From the NCBI GenBank assembly GCA_023055505.1, contig JALIRH010000013.1:558001-622000 (forward strand): a DNA stretch of 64,000 bases, in the 5' to 3' direction. The stretch is from Callipepla californica brunnescens. Taxonomy: Eukaryota; Chordata; Aves; Galliformes; Odontophoridae. Shown one piece after another: positions 1 to 13,671 of this stretch; the stretch's first letter is position 1; each line of letters begins with the position of its first letter. The notes beneath the pieces are model-generated. The model had not been told where the DNA came from, searched no databases, and saw nothing but the letters and a program-made list of their open reading frames with translations. The position numbers and the translations under genes were made by a program.

Positions 1-1009
1 TGAAGTACAAGTTTCTATTTCTCTGATCAGCAGAAAATCTGTAATTTCATGAACTTATTCTAAATATTAGAAATCATATTGTAAGCACCTAAAATCAATT
101 CACTCTTCTGCTGAAAACTTCACATTTAATTCAACTATATTTTTTGACAGTCTAAACTAAATTTAATCGTTTAGATCACTTCTTCAATGTCCTTTCAAGG
201 ACATGTTGAATTGCTTTAATTTTATTGCTTTATTTTCCTTTTTCAAACACATATTAACAACCAGATACTTGAAATTCCTTCACTTCATAATTTATCAATA
301 GAAGATCAGACAGTCCAGTTTTTAGGATGGTGACCATTATATGTATATGTGTGTGTTTGGTTGGTTGCTTTTTCTTTCCACTTGGGCAAGAGAAATGACT
401 AAAAGACCTTTTGAGTGAATTGGTATATTTCCATTAAAATTAGAATATCAGCAAAGGGAAATCATTTGTGCAGTGACAATTTTGTTGAAGTCTACAGACA
501 AATGGGCCTCTTATTTTAATATACTGAAGGATAGTATAGAACATTGTTGAAGGAGAAATTGTCTGCATGCTGTGGAGTTTTTTGTGACTTTTTTACTTAG
601 ATTACCTGCTGCAGTCCTCATTCAGAATATTGGTCTATGTAGATCCAAATAGATCAGTATTTAGAAATAAATACTATTTGCCTGGAGGTTGAGTCAGAAC
701 TACACAAAACCATAAACAGAAGATTTTGAGAGTGGCCTTGTGGCAGCTTTGATCATTTATCAGCTCTACAGTAATCCCACTGGGGTTATGCCTGCATAGA
801 AGAGTGGAATACAATATATTTTAAGAAATTGTTGAATTATTCCTGCAGAATTCACAAGTGACAAACCCTTGTTTGTCAGCCTTCTATTGGCACTGACTGC
901 CTGTGCTGAGCAGAACGTTTAAAGGCGCATCATGCAACTGATGCTACATGGACTAAGTAGGTCACATTGATCACAAAACAGTCTTTCTCAGCAGGAAATC
1001 TCAGTTGTC
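1..1009. other. AT-rich non-coding sequence
   Basis: No open frame with protein-like composition and no recognisable repeat apart from a short TG-rich run near 340-365. Confidence 0.6.
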
Positions 1010-2066
1010 CAGGAACCTTGTTACATGAACTTTAGTGATATGGATTGAGAACTGGCTGACTGGTAGAGCACAGAGGGTTGTCATGAAAGTTGCAGAGTCA
1101 AGTTGAAGGACTGTGACTAGTAGTGTTCCCCAGGGGTTGGTGTTCTGTCCAGTCTTGTTCAGCATCTTCATCAACATGAATGAAGTGATGGAATCCACTC
1201 TCAGCAAGTTTGCTTATGATGCGAAACTGAGAGGAGTGACTGACACACATGAAAGCTGTGCTGCCATTCAACAAGACTTTGACAGACTGCTTTGTTGGGC
1301 AGAGAACAACCTGATGAGTTTCAACAAGAACAACTGTAGATTCCTGCTAATGCGGAAGAATAACTGCACGCACCAGTACAGATTGAGAGCAGACCTGCTG
1401 GAAATGAGTTCTGAGGAGAACTCAGTTGACCTGGTGGCCAACAGGTTAACCATGAGCCAGCAGTGTGTCATTGAGACCAAACAGGTTAATGGTATCATAG
1501 GACAAACGTATGTCAAGCAGATTGAGAGAGGTGATCCTCCCCATCTACTCTGCCCTTGTGAGGCCATATTTGAAATATTGTACAGTTCTGGGCTCCTCAG
1601 TTCAAAATGACAGAGATCTTCTAGAGAGAGTCCAGTGGAAGGCAACAGAGACAATTAGGGGCCTGGAGCATCTCCCATACCAGGAAAGGCTGAGAAACCT
1701 GAGACTGTTCAGTCTGGAGAAGTCTGAGGGGTGATCTCATCATCGCTGTTTGTAAATATTCAATGAGTGGGGATCAAGTGGATGGGTCCAGACTATTCTC
1801 AGTGTTGTGCAGAGACAGAATGAGAGGAAGTTGCAAAAATTGGAACACATGAATTTCTATGTGAACTTGTGGAAGAACGTTTTTATTGTGAGGATGATAG
1901 AGTACTGGAACAGACTCCTCAGAGAGGTTTTGGCGCCTCCCTCTCTGAAGTTATTCAATGCCTGTCTGGGCAATTTCTGTGTGACCTACTGTAAGGAACC
2001 TTTTAGCAGGGGTCTTGGATCTCCTGAGAATCCTTCCAACCCCTACAATTCTGTGATTCTGTGAGC
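1010..2066 (+). mobile_element. Old CR1 LINE copy, 5'-truncated (RT to 3' end)
   Basis: A degraded chicken-repeat-1 non-LTR retrotransposon. From about 1035 the DNA matches the second half of the CR1 reverse transcriptase: an SVPQG motif-B remnant near 1120 and the degenerated motif C (FAYDAK, normally FADD) near 1210. The C-terminal stretch that reads roughly LERVQ...GLEHLPYQERL in intact copies follows near 1620-1700. The reading frame changes several times, so no product is possible. It ends at about 2047-2064 in tandem ATTCTGTG octamers, the usual CR1 3' terminus. The 5' limit is approximate. It is clearly older than the copy at 23.3 kb. Confidence 0.88.
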
Positions 2067-2124
2067 CAAAGCTCCACAAAACCAAACCATTCTTATATAG
2101 AACCAAATGATAGATGTAGGAGGC

Positions 2125-2211
2125 AGACAGACTTGACAGTGTTAGGTAATGTTTGGACTTAATGCTACTGGGGGGTCTTTTCCACTGTAAATGATTCTAT
2201 GACCCTATGAA
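2125..2211 (+). mobile_element. CR1 3'-tail fragment
   Basis: About 85 bp resembling the CR1 3' untranslated end (a degraded TTGGACT...GGTCTTTTCCA stretch), finishing in ATGATTCTATGACCCTATGA octamers. It lies about 60 bp beyond the tail of the preceding copy, so it is a separate, extremely truncated insertion. Confidence 0.7.
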
Positions 2212-4569
2212 ATGGAAAAAAGAGAGCAAACTAGCACACAGGTTGTAAAGGTAATGTAGCCTGTTTATCTCCTTTTGAAAGACTGCTGTCTCTGGAGTGC
2301 CAAAGATTATCTCTAATGTTTGATTAATAGTTCTTTTTGAGACAGCATGATCACACTGTTGTCACTTATGGGCAGCTGACAAGAATTTTCATCAAAGAAC
2401 TATTTAAAAAAGCACTGCATCTCTTTCTATTTTGAAAAACATGACCTTTGATGACAAGCAACTGAAACTGAATTTGTCAACCTGACTTCAGAACTGAACA
2501 AAGGAGATATTTATAACAAATCACAATGCTAGACAAGCTATACAGTGTATCATTACCAAAAGGAAAACTTGTACTGTTCAAATGCTGTGAACTTTATAAA
2601 AAGAGTGCTGAGCTTTCCAAACAGTCTTGTGTGTTTTCCTGACAGCTGGTATGTGGAAAGATCAGAAGCTATAGGTGTAAACAAAATAAGATTTGTTAGA
2701 AATGATATTCCAGGAAAACTACCTCTGCAGAAGGTATACTAGCAGCTTACCTTGCAGTTTCTGTTTTTAATATAAATCTTGCTGAGTCTGCATGAATTCA
2801 TTAAAACCTACATTACAGAATAATGATTTATTCCTCATCAAGCATTCTCCATAGCTTTCCAAATTAAGCATCACCTTTCAAGTGTAAAAATAAAACTGTC
2901 ATGAAACATATTCTCTTTTACTTTTTAGCTGTTTGGGAAACTTCTGTGGACCCAAACTTGGTCTTATGCCCTTTAATTCAATAGTTCTGCTTTTCGTCAT
3001 TGGAGTTCCACAATTCAGTGTTTCTGTGGTGAGTCTTTACAGATAGAGGTAACTAAGAGTAGAGAAGCAGACACAAAAATGGAGAAGTAGCAGACCAGTC
3101 CCAGGGATAGAATGTGATTACAGGAATCAGTAACAGAGGAAAGCACAGTAGTAACAGAAGAAAGCAATGATGATATCCAGTTTGTAATGTTCTAAGAAAT
3201 GTCTTGATAAACAGTAAGCTTTATGCTTTATATCCAGTAAACAGGATTTCATAGGTTTCCTGGAGTTATCAGTGGCAGGTTTTAGATCTCAGGAGAATGT
3301 AAATCCATGTAGATGGCTTTGATGATTCTTTTGATCAAAAAATAGCAGCATATCTGTTTTAACTAAATATCTAGAGAGCTACTTCAGCCTGAGCTCACAA
3401 ACTGCAGTGGGACAAGAATAATTAAGCCATCCTCACATATTTTCAGTTCTGCTCTAACTCCTGTAACAGTACCTTGCTTCATTACTTTGGAAAGACACTA
3501 CTTGTACCTCCACAATTTTCATAGCTGGTATAAAACAAATTTTCTTTCGTTAAAACATTGCTTCCTTAATATCAGCAGGTAAACAAATACTTTGTAAGTA
3601 TTTCCATCACATCACTGTGAATCCCACATGATCTTTCACCACAATGTTCTGTATTTTCTTACACTTTTAGACTTCTAGTTCTATTGAGGAAAACAAAACA
3701 AAATAAAATGCACAAGTTTCCATTGGAAGGAATTGAAAACATTAATCACCTACAAATAAGAATTCCTTATTACCAAAAATGCCAGAATAGTCTGTTTATC
3801 AAGCACTGTCTAAATGCTTACTCTTTGTGTTCAGATTAGGACAAAGGCAGCTGATAGTCACTGGCAAGTCAGCTAGGAAAATAACTTATAATACTGAATG
3901 CAACAGAACTGTTAATCTTGTACATGACACTGTTAACCTTAAGGTCTGCTGATTAACTCACATTTTTAAAAAGACACTCTGTTGCTAGTTTAACTCTGAG
4001 TTTTTAAATTTTCAATCTGCTTTTCTTAAATCTTTATTAATATTCAATTTAACAATGCTGATTAAAACTTCATTTTAGCACATGAGATTTCAAATGCATT
4101 TTATTATCAATATTATCAGTAGTATATAGTATTCTGTCTGTATCTCTTATGCAAACCAAATCAATACATTATATTAAAAATTTGGCGGTAATATAACCAT
4201 AAAACTCACACAAAAAATCATTTAATTTTACAAGTTAATACCAAATAATATAATTTTCCTAATAATCTTAATTTACTGCATTGAAAATGAAATACTGAGA
4301 CTGCAATATGGATTCTGATCTACTCTTATTTGATACTGGTAAAATTATTCTGTGATGAAAATACATTGTTGGCAAATTAAAATAAAATTTCTCAAGTACT
4401 AACTGGATACATGGAATTAGAAGACGAGAATAATAATCTAAAGGTGAATGAGCAAAAGATGTTTATACTTTGATTTTATTTCTCGCTGTTCTATGCTGTT
4501 ATTAATTGGCAATAAATAAATCTTCTACAAGCTCCATATGTTTAGCATTTGACAGCAAATGGTGAGCAG
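2212..4569. other. AT-rich non-coding sequence
   Basis: About 2.3 kb without a recognisable gene or repeat. The small open frame at 2545-2742 has no recognisable domain. Confidence 0.55.
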
Positions 4570-4697
4570 TGTCCTCATCTCAACCCAGAAATTTCATTGT
4601 TTTTTATTCTATTATTTTAACACCCAGTTCTGTGGAGCAGGGAAAGTGATAGAGTGGCTGTGTAGTGCTTGGCTACCTACAAGCATTAAACCACAGT
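4570..4697 (+). mobile_element. LTR 3'-end fragment (avian ERV LTR type)
   Basis: The order of CTCATCTCAACCCA, a T-rich stretch, GTGATAGAGTGGCTGTGTAGTGCTTGGCT and finally ATTAAACCACAGT matches the 3' end of the LTR type also seen at 25.99-26.44 kb and 51.96-52.43 kb. Only the last ~130 bp can be recognised here. The assignment rests on these internal comparisons plus general knowledge of avian LTRs ending in TTAAACCACGACA. Confidence 0.55.
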
Positions 4698-7607
4698 GCC
4701 CATCAGCTCTTGTATCCCCTAAACCACATTTCCCACATACCATACAATCTGACAGACATCAGTCTCAGCACAAGATGAATGCAGAGATGCTGAAGCCATA
4801 GCTGAAGTATTTTAAGAGTCTTGTCTCTGGAAGACTGTGCAGAACCCATCTAAACAAAGTCAGTGTTATAGAGGTACAAAATACTGAGCTATGCCGACAC
4901 TTTACAGAAAGATTTTGAAGTTTGCACATGGTCCAGTGAATTTATAAAACAGTCAGATCACTCCATCTTGTTATGTACATGATCCCAAACTAAGCCCAGC
5001 TTAAAAAAATTCCACACCTCAGAATGAAGGTTTAAAAAACAGGCCCTTATCTATAGAAGTTTGACTACTGCCTCCACCTCTTCTGGTTGCCCAGAGACTA
5101 GGGAGTAAGTTTAAGAGAGAACTAATGTACATTGATGATAGAGAATAGTCAATTCATCCATATTATTATATTAAGAGCTACAAAGTACCCTAGTGTATCC
5201 TTCTTTGAGGCACATATTAGACATTATGTTTTTAAGTAGGAGCACATATTCTAAAATAAGTTTTAAAAAATGATGCATGCTGATTCAATACTAAAATTCA
5301 GGTTTATTCTGAATAAAATGTAAATTTATGTAAGAAATACACAAGTTACTTATCCCAGCTCAGTTCCCTGTTGACTAGTAAGAAAATCTCACATATCCTT
5401 TAGCTGGCAAACATTTAGCATAATTTCTGAAACTAAGAATCTATCTTTGTGATGTTCTTCAAGAAAATATAAACAGATAATGTAAAATTGGATTTATATA
5501 ATAATTTTTTAACAATTGGATTTATAATAATTTTATATAATTAGATTTTTGACAGCTAATTTATGAGATAATAAGCTCTTCCCACAGCAGTATCAGTGAA
5601 GCTCTAAAATTGGTAGTGGATTTCATATTTGCAGTGCTTTAATGATGTCAAAAGTATCATTCAAATGACTTGCTAAAGCAGCACAAGAATCTTGGGACTG
5701 ACTCAAGATAACTGATTACATTTGTGGATCAATATTCAGTGTTTAAAAATCACTAAGTATTAAGGTAAATATTATATATAAGGTAAGTATTTCTTTCACA
5801 ATAGATAAAATTGAATTTTGTCCCTTAAACCTACTTCCCTTGAATCAAATGGATGAAACTAATTCCGAAGTGACATGACATTTACCATAAAACAAATCAT
5901 CATTACTACAAAGAGAGAGAATAAATAATAATAATAAAAGCAATTTTACAGGAAAAATTGATTATCCTTAGCCCTTTAAGAGGCACTAATAAGTCCCCAG
6001 TAAACATAGAAAAGAAAAAATGCATTAAAAAAAGAAAAAGAAAAAAAAAAGAAAAGGGAAAAAGAAAAAAAAAATGCATTTAAAAAAAAAGAAAAACAAA
6101 AAGAAAAAAAAAGATACACAGTGTAATAAATTCAGTGATAGCTCATGATCATTATAAAGGCTTCTTGATAAGCTTTCATAATATCAAAGCTCTTCAAACT
6201 GTTGAGCTCAAACTTATGGAGGAAGAAGAGCCATAACAAACAAGAAAAAGGCAAAGTACTTTAGTTTTTAAAGCTCACTGCACTGCATACAAAACTGAAA
6301 ATTCATTAAATATGTTTCCATGCAAGATTCACTCTCTTAAGAGCTCTGTCAAAACTTTTCCATGGTCTAATAATTGGAACAGCTCCTCTCCCCCCCAGTA
6401 TTAACCTCTCCTTCTGCTTCTTCCCCTTTTTTCCACCGGGTAAGTGCATGTGGATTACAAACTTGAAAAAAAAAACATTCCCTCCAGTTTGCATACTTCA
6501 ACATGAATGTGGAAGATATGCAGAATATGGAGGTCTTTGGAGGTCTTGTTGTTTCTGTTGTTCTTTTCCTGATCTATTTACTTACTTAAATATAGCACTT
6601 AAATTTTTCTTCAGGCTGCAAATTTAAAACCTTTTACTGACAACTTTCTTAGCACTCCTGCTAGTAATCTACTACTAATTTATTAGTTCTTCTGTACAAA
6701 CAATCATTGCATTAGTTTTCTTTCTGCTTCTCTAAATGCCCAATTTTCTATTTATAACCTACACATTTACCCAGAAATTGAGCATCTCTAGTCTAAATGA
6801 CTGATAGGACATGTCCTTTTTTTTTTTTTTTCCTAGTTTTGAATATTACTGTCATTTGGATAACACAGTAATTCAACTCTCAGCACAGTTTGTTGGCTGT
6901 CATTTGTTTTAGAATGTAGTGGAACATCTACAAAGTCCTTCTTTGGGGTAAAATGTCCTTTGCTCTGTTGTGTGTTTCTGATAATTCTGTTCTCAGTTCC
7001 AAATCTTGCTTTAATTTATTCCAAATCTTGTTCTTCACTTGTCTATAACTTTGCTTCCTGCTTTCACATTGAACTAACATCCAGTTATTATTTCCTTTAC
7101 CCAGTATTGTGGTAAATACTCTTCCTGCCTTTAAAGATCAAAAAATAAAAAAATAAAAATTCTATATCCTCTTAAAATCTAACATTTCTAGAAATCCTAA
7201 CAATTTATATTAGAATAGTAATTATATCATTGCAGAAAGCAGGAACTTCACTTTTATGCTTATATCTCGCAGTAATTTTCAATCCAATACTAAATTTACA
7301 TATTTTTTCCGCTACATGTAAAAAAAAAAACAACAAAAAAACAATAACAACAACAAAAAAAAACCAACAAAGTTGGCTACTGTTCTGTGCACATCCACTC
7401 ATATGATTCCTGTTTAATTTATTTCTATGTACCACTGTCTTCCCCTCACACATCTCATTGGCTTTTCAGTTTATTACCTGGCACAGGTCAAAACGTATCC
7501 CGTCATCCCTTCTGAAGTACTTGTATTTTTCTCAGTCATCCTTTTTCCTCTAGCTTAGCTCTGTAGCGAATCTATTAAATATTAAAAACCATCATCAGAG
7601 TCAAAGA
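4698..7607. other. AT-rich non-coding sequence with simple repeats
   Basis: Contains a 110-bp A-rich tract (6005-6113), a poly-T run (about 6818-6832) and an A/C-rich (CAA-like) tract at 7321-7372. No coding frame is credible. Confidence 0.55.
6005..6113 (+). repeat. A-rich tract with a 54-bp imperfect duplication
   Basis: Almost pure A with scattered G. The landmark AAAAAATGCATT occurs twice, with TGCATT at 6021 and 6075, giving a 54-bp period. This suggests slippage or a small tandem duplication inside an A-rich simple repeat. Confidence 0.7.
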
Positions 7608-8302
7608 CAGAGAATCATAGAATGACTTTGGTTGGAAGGGACCTCAAGAATCATCAATTTTCAACTTCGCTGCCATAATCAGGGCTGCTAGCCACTAGAT
7701 CAAGTGCTAGATCAGATTGCCTAGGGCCCCATCTAACTTGGCATTAACATCTCCAGGGACAAGGCACCTACAGTCCTTCTGGGCAACCTGTTCCAGCACC
7801 TCACCAATCTCTCAGTAAAGAAATTCTCCCTGACATATAATCTAAATCTTCCTTCCTTTAGTTTAAAACCATTCTCCCTTATCCTATAACTGTCTACCCA
7901 TGTAAAAAGTTCTTTTCCTTCATGTATACAAGCTATATTTAAATATTGGAAGGCCACAGTGTGTTCTCCCCCATAGCCTTCTCTTTCCAGGCCGAACAAG
8001 ACCAGTTCCTTCAGCCTATCTCCGCAAGTAGACAAGCTCTGTTCCCTGGATCATCTTAATGCCCTCCTCTGGACCTGCTCCACATCTTTCATGTACTTGG
8101 ATCCCCAGGCTTGGACACAGTACTCCAACTGGGGCCTCACAAAGACAGAGTAGAGAGAAAACAGTCCCCTCCCTTGCCCTGCTGCCACCCCTCTGTTGAT
8201 GCAGCTCAGGATACTGTTGCCTTTCTAGGCTGCATGTGCACATTGCTGGCTGATTTTCAGTTTTTCAACTACCAGAATGCCTGTCTGTCTCAGCAGGGTT
8301 GC
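7608..8302 (-). mobile_element. CR1 LINE, minus strand, 3' part (split by an LTR)
   Basis: Read on the minus strand, this is the C-terminal RT region and 3' end of CR1. The tail octamers (AGAATCATAGAATGA on the plus strand) lie at 7610, followed by the regions encoding the end of the ORF. The frame at 7733-8035 (minus) ends in CR1-type sequence (RENFFTERLVRCWNRLPRR), and 8016-8243 covers the preceding part with a frame change. The element stops abruptly at 8302, where the LTR begins, and resumes at 9220. It was therefore present before the LTR arrived. Confidence 0.88.
8298..8302. repeat. Target-site duplication, left (GTTGC)
   Basis: Five bases identical to 9215-9219, immediately flanking the LTR with TG/CA boundaries. 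Confidence 0.85.
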
Positions 8303-9214
8303 TGTCACGCTCCAATATAAAGAAGGGAGATGAGGTTCTTAAGATTATGTGTATACCCAGCATGAGATTAAGAAACAACGGTTCAAATGTTCGTCCGACC
8401 AGTTTATTACCAATATTGGCCAGGGAGATGGGGAAGGGGAAGGCGGACACTGTTAAGGGTGATGGGGAAGGGAAAGCGAGCGATGGGAAAGATAGGAAAG
8501 AAGCAAAGGGTTAGTACAATGCAGGGAAAGTCACCAGCCAGGATCCTAGGGGTGGTCCGGTTGCAAGCGGATCTGACGGTCCAAGGCCGAAGAGCAGGGC
8601 TGGCAGAAGCAGGGAGAACAGCAGCAGCAGCGGGCAGCCTTGAGCAGCAAGCAGTTGGGCAGCCCTGAGCAGCAAGCAGTTGTCCAGAGAAGCGGGACCA
8701 GCTCAGCACAGGAGAAGTGGTGCGGGGTCATCCCAGGAACAGCAACAGCCAACACCGGAGAAGCAGCAAGGGAGTCAACCCCAAGAGGGGCAGCAGTGAA
8801 CAGTGATCAGCTCGTGAGGTCTCTCCTAAGAGAAGGCCTCTCCAGGTAGCAGCAGTGATCAGCTCGGGAAGTCTCTCCAAAGAGAAACCCCCATACAGAG
8901 AAAATCCCCCCTTCGTGGCTGCAGGACCCCTATATTTATCTTCCAGATTCCTCCAGTCTACATGACAAATCCCGTGCTAGTGTGCCAGGCAAGCACCTCC
9001 TGAGATGGCTATCTCCCCACGGAGATGAGTACCAAACAAAAGTGTTCAGCGGCCATTGAGCTGCAGCTTATCACTCTTTTGTTCCCCCAAGACATGCCCA
9101 TCTGCTTGTCCCTTAGACAAAGGATTTCACAGCCTTGCCCAGGACTAGCTTGGACATGTTCGGACATGTTCATCAGCAAACTTTGAGGCAATGGTATAAT
9201 AATAGTCTCTTACA
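8303..9214 (-). mobile_element. Solo LTR (912 bp) nested in CR1
   Basis: Begins TGTCACGCTCCAATATAAAG and ends CTCTTACA on the plus strand, so it has TG...CA ends, and GTTGC is duplicated on both sides. The first ~170 bp match the equivalent ends of the LTRs at 44112-44817 (same orientation) and 56811-57557 (opposite). On the minus strand the AATAAA signal lies near 8404, which sets the orientation. The middle (8550-8900) differs from the sister copies. It is rich in CAGCAG and holds a 24-25-bp direct repeat (about 8635-8682). No internal retroviral sequence adjoins, so it is a solo LTR left by LTR-LTR recombination. Confidence 0.85.
8635..8682 (+). repeat. Short direct repeat inside the solo LTR
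   Basis: Two near-identical units of about 24-25 bp (CAGCC[T/C]TGAGCAGCAAGCAG plus GTTG) lie head to tail. They probably arose by slippage and help explain why this copy is longer than its two sisters. Confidence 0.7.
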
Positions 9215-9219
9215 GTTGC
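9215..9219. repeat. Target-site duplication, right (GTTGC)
   Basis: Matches 8298-8302 exactly. CR1 homology resumes directly after it. Confidence 0.85.
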
Positions 9220-9412
9220 TCTCAAAGGTTTCTTCTTCGAGTTTATATAGGTGTCTGGGATTACCTTGACCAAAGTGGAAAACCTTGCACTTTGCCTTGT
9301 TGAACCACATCAGGCTCACAATGGTTCAGTCCTTGAGTTTATCAAGGTCCCTCTAGGTGGCATCCTTTCCTTTTGCTGCATCAGCTCAAGTTGGTGTTAT
9401 CAGCAAATTTAG
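9220..9412 (-). mobile_element. CR1 LINE, minus strand, upstream part
   Basis: This is the continuation of the CR1 at 7608-8302 after the LTR. The plus-strand text CCTTGCACTTTGCCTTGTTGAA and the later CAAGGTCCCTCTAGGTGGCATCC match the reverse complement of the CR1 RT thumb region. It fades at about 9412 into an A/C-rich tract. Confidence 0.8.
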
Positions 9413-12400
9413 TGTATTAAAAACAAAACAAAACAAAAAACTAAATTTTACTTCTGCAAACTTAAAAATGCACCTGTTATGACAAAAAGCTATTACCGGT
9501 ACAAACTTTGTGTTTTCCAAGGTTTTTATCATATCATTATAATAAAAGCTTTCAAACTTGCAATAAAATTTAGCTTAAGTGAGTGTTATTGGCCACTTGA
9601 TTCTATCTCATTGTTTTTGCTTCAAAATATTTGCAGTAATATCTTCATACTAAAAAAGAAAAAGAAGCTACCTAGAAAAGGGCACAAAGACTCCAATTAA
9701 ACTGATGTCATTTCCCCTCTTTTTAAAGCCATTTTTTTTTTCTCTCAAAAAAAGCATTAGGAATATTTCTTTCTCTGATGTACATTTTCATGATGAAATG
9801 CTAAGCAAAGACCTAGATTTTATATTGATGAACTTATATAAGATGTACTTCATATCCACATCAGAGTAATACAACCTTTGATTAAAGACATTCCATAAAT
9901 TTGAGGATTAATCTTTATCATACTTCCATTATACTCTTTGAAAGTGCCTTTAGTGATATTTGCTGCTCTTAAAAGTATGAAAGCAGAGGATGAAAATTGG
10001 ACCAATTCCCATTATTTGCTGGTAAGAAAAACAGTATGCGTCAACGGTTTAATGTTTAAACTTCATGATAATAATGGGAACCTCTTCAAGGTTTTCTGCA
10101 AACTCTTATGTGGTGTATTCTCAGAAGTAGTAAGAAAATCTACACAAGTGCAACAGAAGTATAAAATATGTTATTTATCTAGAAAGTAGATTGTGCTTCC
10201 ACTGGTAAATCTGTGCCAGATTCCAGCTGTGCTTTGTGTATAGAATTTATCCTTCACCCTTTACTCCTGAACTTCCAAATGGCCCAGAGGAGTGAGAATA
10301 TGTGAAGGATCATTAGTTAAGTACAGCTGAGCTGCTGCTAGGGTTAGCTAATGAGATTTATCCTTTAATGCTTCAGAAATGAGAAGAGAGAGACAGACTG
10401 TCCTGGGCTTGTGCACTCATTATTTTTCATTGCTCATTTATCAGAGATGTAACATCTGGAATTATATTTGCTTGAAAAGGTTGAAGAGACAAAGTAAAAG
10501 GATTATACCCAGTTAATTTATATTTTTCCTCATGTTATACAAAATATTGCTGATCAGAAAATGAAGAAACTATTAGCATCCATCTCGTGATGTTTTAAAT
10601 TTTCAAATGTAGATGACGATAAGACTGTCTGCAGAAAGCTGTAGTATTGAAAAGAAGAAATTCTCCAGATTCAAAACAGAGTAAGCGAAAACCTTTGTGA
10701 AAACGAGAAAGGCCCAAGAAGAGGCAAAACAACATCCATCCTTCATATCAAGCCAAATCCAAAGACATAAGACACCATTAGAAACAGCACGATTTGAAGG
10801 AAAAGTCAGTGGCATGGAGGCACTCAAGGCAGTTAACTACTTTTCCTAATGTTTATATGAAGCTATCACTTTCATTTTAGAATAGGTAATGAATTCATGG
10901 TCTCAACACATGACAGATATTATTTTGGTTCAGGCTTCAAAGCCTGGTTTTCACATATATGCTGAGACCTCTCTTACCTTAGTAAAAAAATTCAAGATTT
11001 GATATTTAGAAAATCCTGGCAGAAATAAGATAATAAAAATGCAAAGACAACTCCTAAGATATGTCTATTTGAGTTGAGACTTGATCATAGACTTGATCAA
11101 AAACTTTCTGTAAAACTTTGCATGTTCAAGAGTTTGCAGCAGTGACTAATTCTCCTCAGGGAATTCTAGTGCTAGACCACAATTAAGCATTTTCATATGC
11201 TTAGGAAACAGAATGTCTCTCAGTCTATTCATTAAGCACTTCATCTTTCCTATTGCAAATACTTTAAATATAAAAGAGTAGAGCTTTAGGCTATGCAGTT
11301 CCATCCTGTTTGATATCTCTTGATAATAGATACCAGATTGATATCACTATAATAATTTCTTACACCATAACATTGGGCTGTTTGGGCATAATGCCACATT
11401 GAAATGAATACCATTTGGCGAGTGCAACCAAGCTGCTGTATGGTTCTCTTGTTTATAAATATTGCTTTACCAGACTTTTTGGACTAATTTCTTCAAACAG
11501 AAGAGTAAGAAAGACTGTATACAAAAACATCTAAGCCAGCTAAGCTATGTAGTTCTGTTCATTTGAATCCTCAGAAGTGTCAAGAAGGAATGTGATCACA
11601 CAGAACTTACCTAAAAGCACATACAGATACTGACTGACAATGAAATATGACAATAAAAAGTATTATATGAGACATTTTACAATTTACTTTGAATATGTGA
11701 AGCTTTGTATGGTTCAGGGCTAGCAATTAATACAGAAACGGTGGGGAAGCATACCATATGCTCAGCTTCTATTCTTCATCATGTAACTTAATTAGGTAGT
11801 ACAAGACTTCACCTTCACCTAGCCCTCAGATGTACACATAAGAGTGAAGTGACCATCATATCTTCAAAATCATGTTTCCTGATTTCCTCTTCATCATTCA
11901 AGCCAAACTGATAATCTAACAGTCTTGTTATTGGCTTCAAAAGGAGATAGTAATCTTCTACTAGGAAGCACAAGTGATACTCCAAAATATCGGTCTGATT
12001 CAGTTTAGGTCAAAATAGCAAAAAAGGAAAGGACAAGGTCCAATATCATTCTCATAAATAAGCTTGTCATCAGGACTGATTCTATGTGATAAAAACATCA
12101 GTCTGAAAAAAAAACAATGGGAACACAAACTAGAGCTGATTAATTTCACGGTACCCAAATATATTAGATATTATAAATAATGACTACATGCAGAAGAAAT
12201 TTAATTCAGCTTTGATGTTCTGATAGTGTTACTCAATATAAATAGGGAATTTGAACTTAAAATGGAAACTAAGAAAGGAAAGATATATTAATTCCATTGA
12301 CCATTACAATCTCTGTAAGATAGTACTTTATGACAGTAGTTGAGTTGTTGAGTCCTCGTATAAACAAGAAAATCTGAGTTACTTATTAATTCACTTAGCA

Positions 12401-13671
12401 CATAGAAAACAACTATTTTCGAGACAGTATGCTTCTTTGGTACAGTGTCTGCTGTAAAGTTAAGATTTCATAAACACAAAATTTTCATTGTGGTTTGTTC
12501 TTTTGTTTGTGTTTTTTTTAGTGTGGTATTTACACAACAGCTGTTTGTGAAAACTAATCAAGTCCACTCTCATCATTTTCTACCTTAGAGAGACAAAACT
12601 TTCCTCCTCATAAGAAAAAAACTAGTCATAATTCTTGCCCATCTCTATTTAAATTCTACTTTAGGCTCATTTTTCAATAAAAGTGATTCCCAGGAAAATA
12701 ATTACTACTTAGGGCTTATGTCATTAACATGCATTTCAAGAAAAATACATGCAAATGATAATTCCTGCGGCTACATTTATATTTTCATGGGTAGATACCA
12801 TGCTACCCTTGAATAGTTTACAAAATGTATGGAGAAGCCTCCTGCAATAAGCACAAAGACAGATCAAAGAGCTTGGAAACAAACAAACAAAACAAAACAA
12901 AAAGACAGTATTCAGAAATGAAAAGAAAACATTGCCATTTTATTTATTGAAATTTTAGATTACTCCGTGGAAAGGGGATTATATCTATCTTGCATTTCTT
13001 GCAAGTTGCCAAACTGAAATGAAAATCAATGTGTTTCAGCTAATAACTACTCATTCTTTTTTGCGAAATAAGGTCTCTCAAAACTGACATTTCTTTAAAG
13101 TGCTTTTTTGCTAAACAAAGCTCATGGCTGCCACAATATCTCTTTCCATGTGACAAAGAATATTATTCAAATGGACACAAATTAATGTCATTGCCTTGAC
13201 AGAGTATGAAATGAGAACAGGACATGACATTGCCAGTGATACACCAACTTTCCACTGCAAAAATAAGCAGCAAGTAACACACAGGGGCCACATGAGGCAA
13301 TGCTGCAAAAGCACAGTGCAAACACACTACCTTCCACACAACTCAGCAGCATTCACATTGCATTGATTCACTGTTTTTACATGACCTTGAATGCTTATGG
13401 TACTGCAAATCAAAACTTAGCTTCAGTTTCAGGGAAATGTACAGAGGCAAAATAAGTAAAATAAAAGAGACAAAAAATATTCATATCAACCAACAGCTTT
13501 AACCAAGCTCTAACTAACTAATAGAAGGTGTTTTAGAACACCTATAAAGATAACCTTTGTGTACATATTGACTGGACTTTAACAGACTATACCTGCACAT
13601 TTCCAAGTTCCAAATGCAGGCTTTCACCAGCTTCTTAAGCAGGAGGTTTTCATAAACACCTATGTTATAGG
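9413..13671. other. AT-rich non-coding sequence
   Basis: About 4.3 kb with no recognisable gene. It holds AAAC-type simple repeats at 9421-9439 and 12881-12903. Open frames are short and lack domain-like composition. Confidence 0.55.

Noticed and set aside
8387..8849. Several overlapping 70-100-codon frames on both strands
   Set aside because: They fall within the GC-richer solo LTR, where stops are rare on both strands; not genes.
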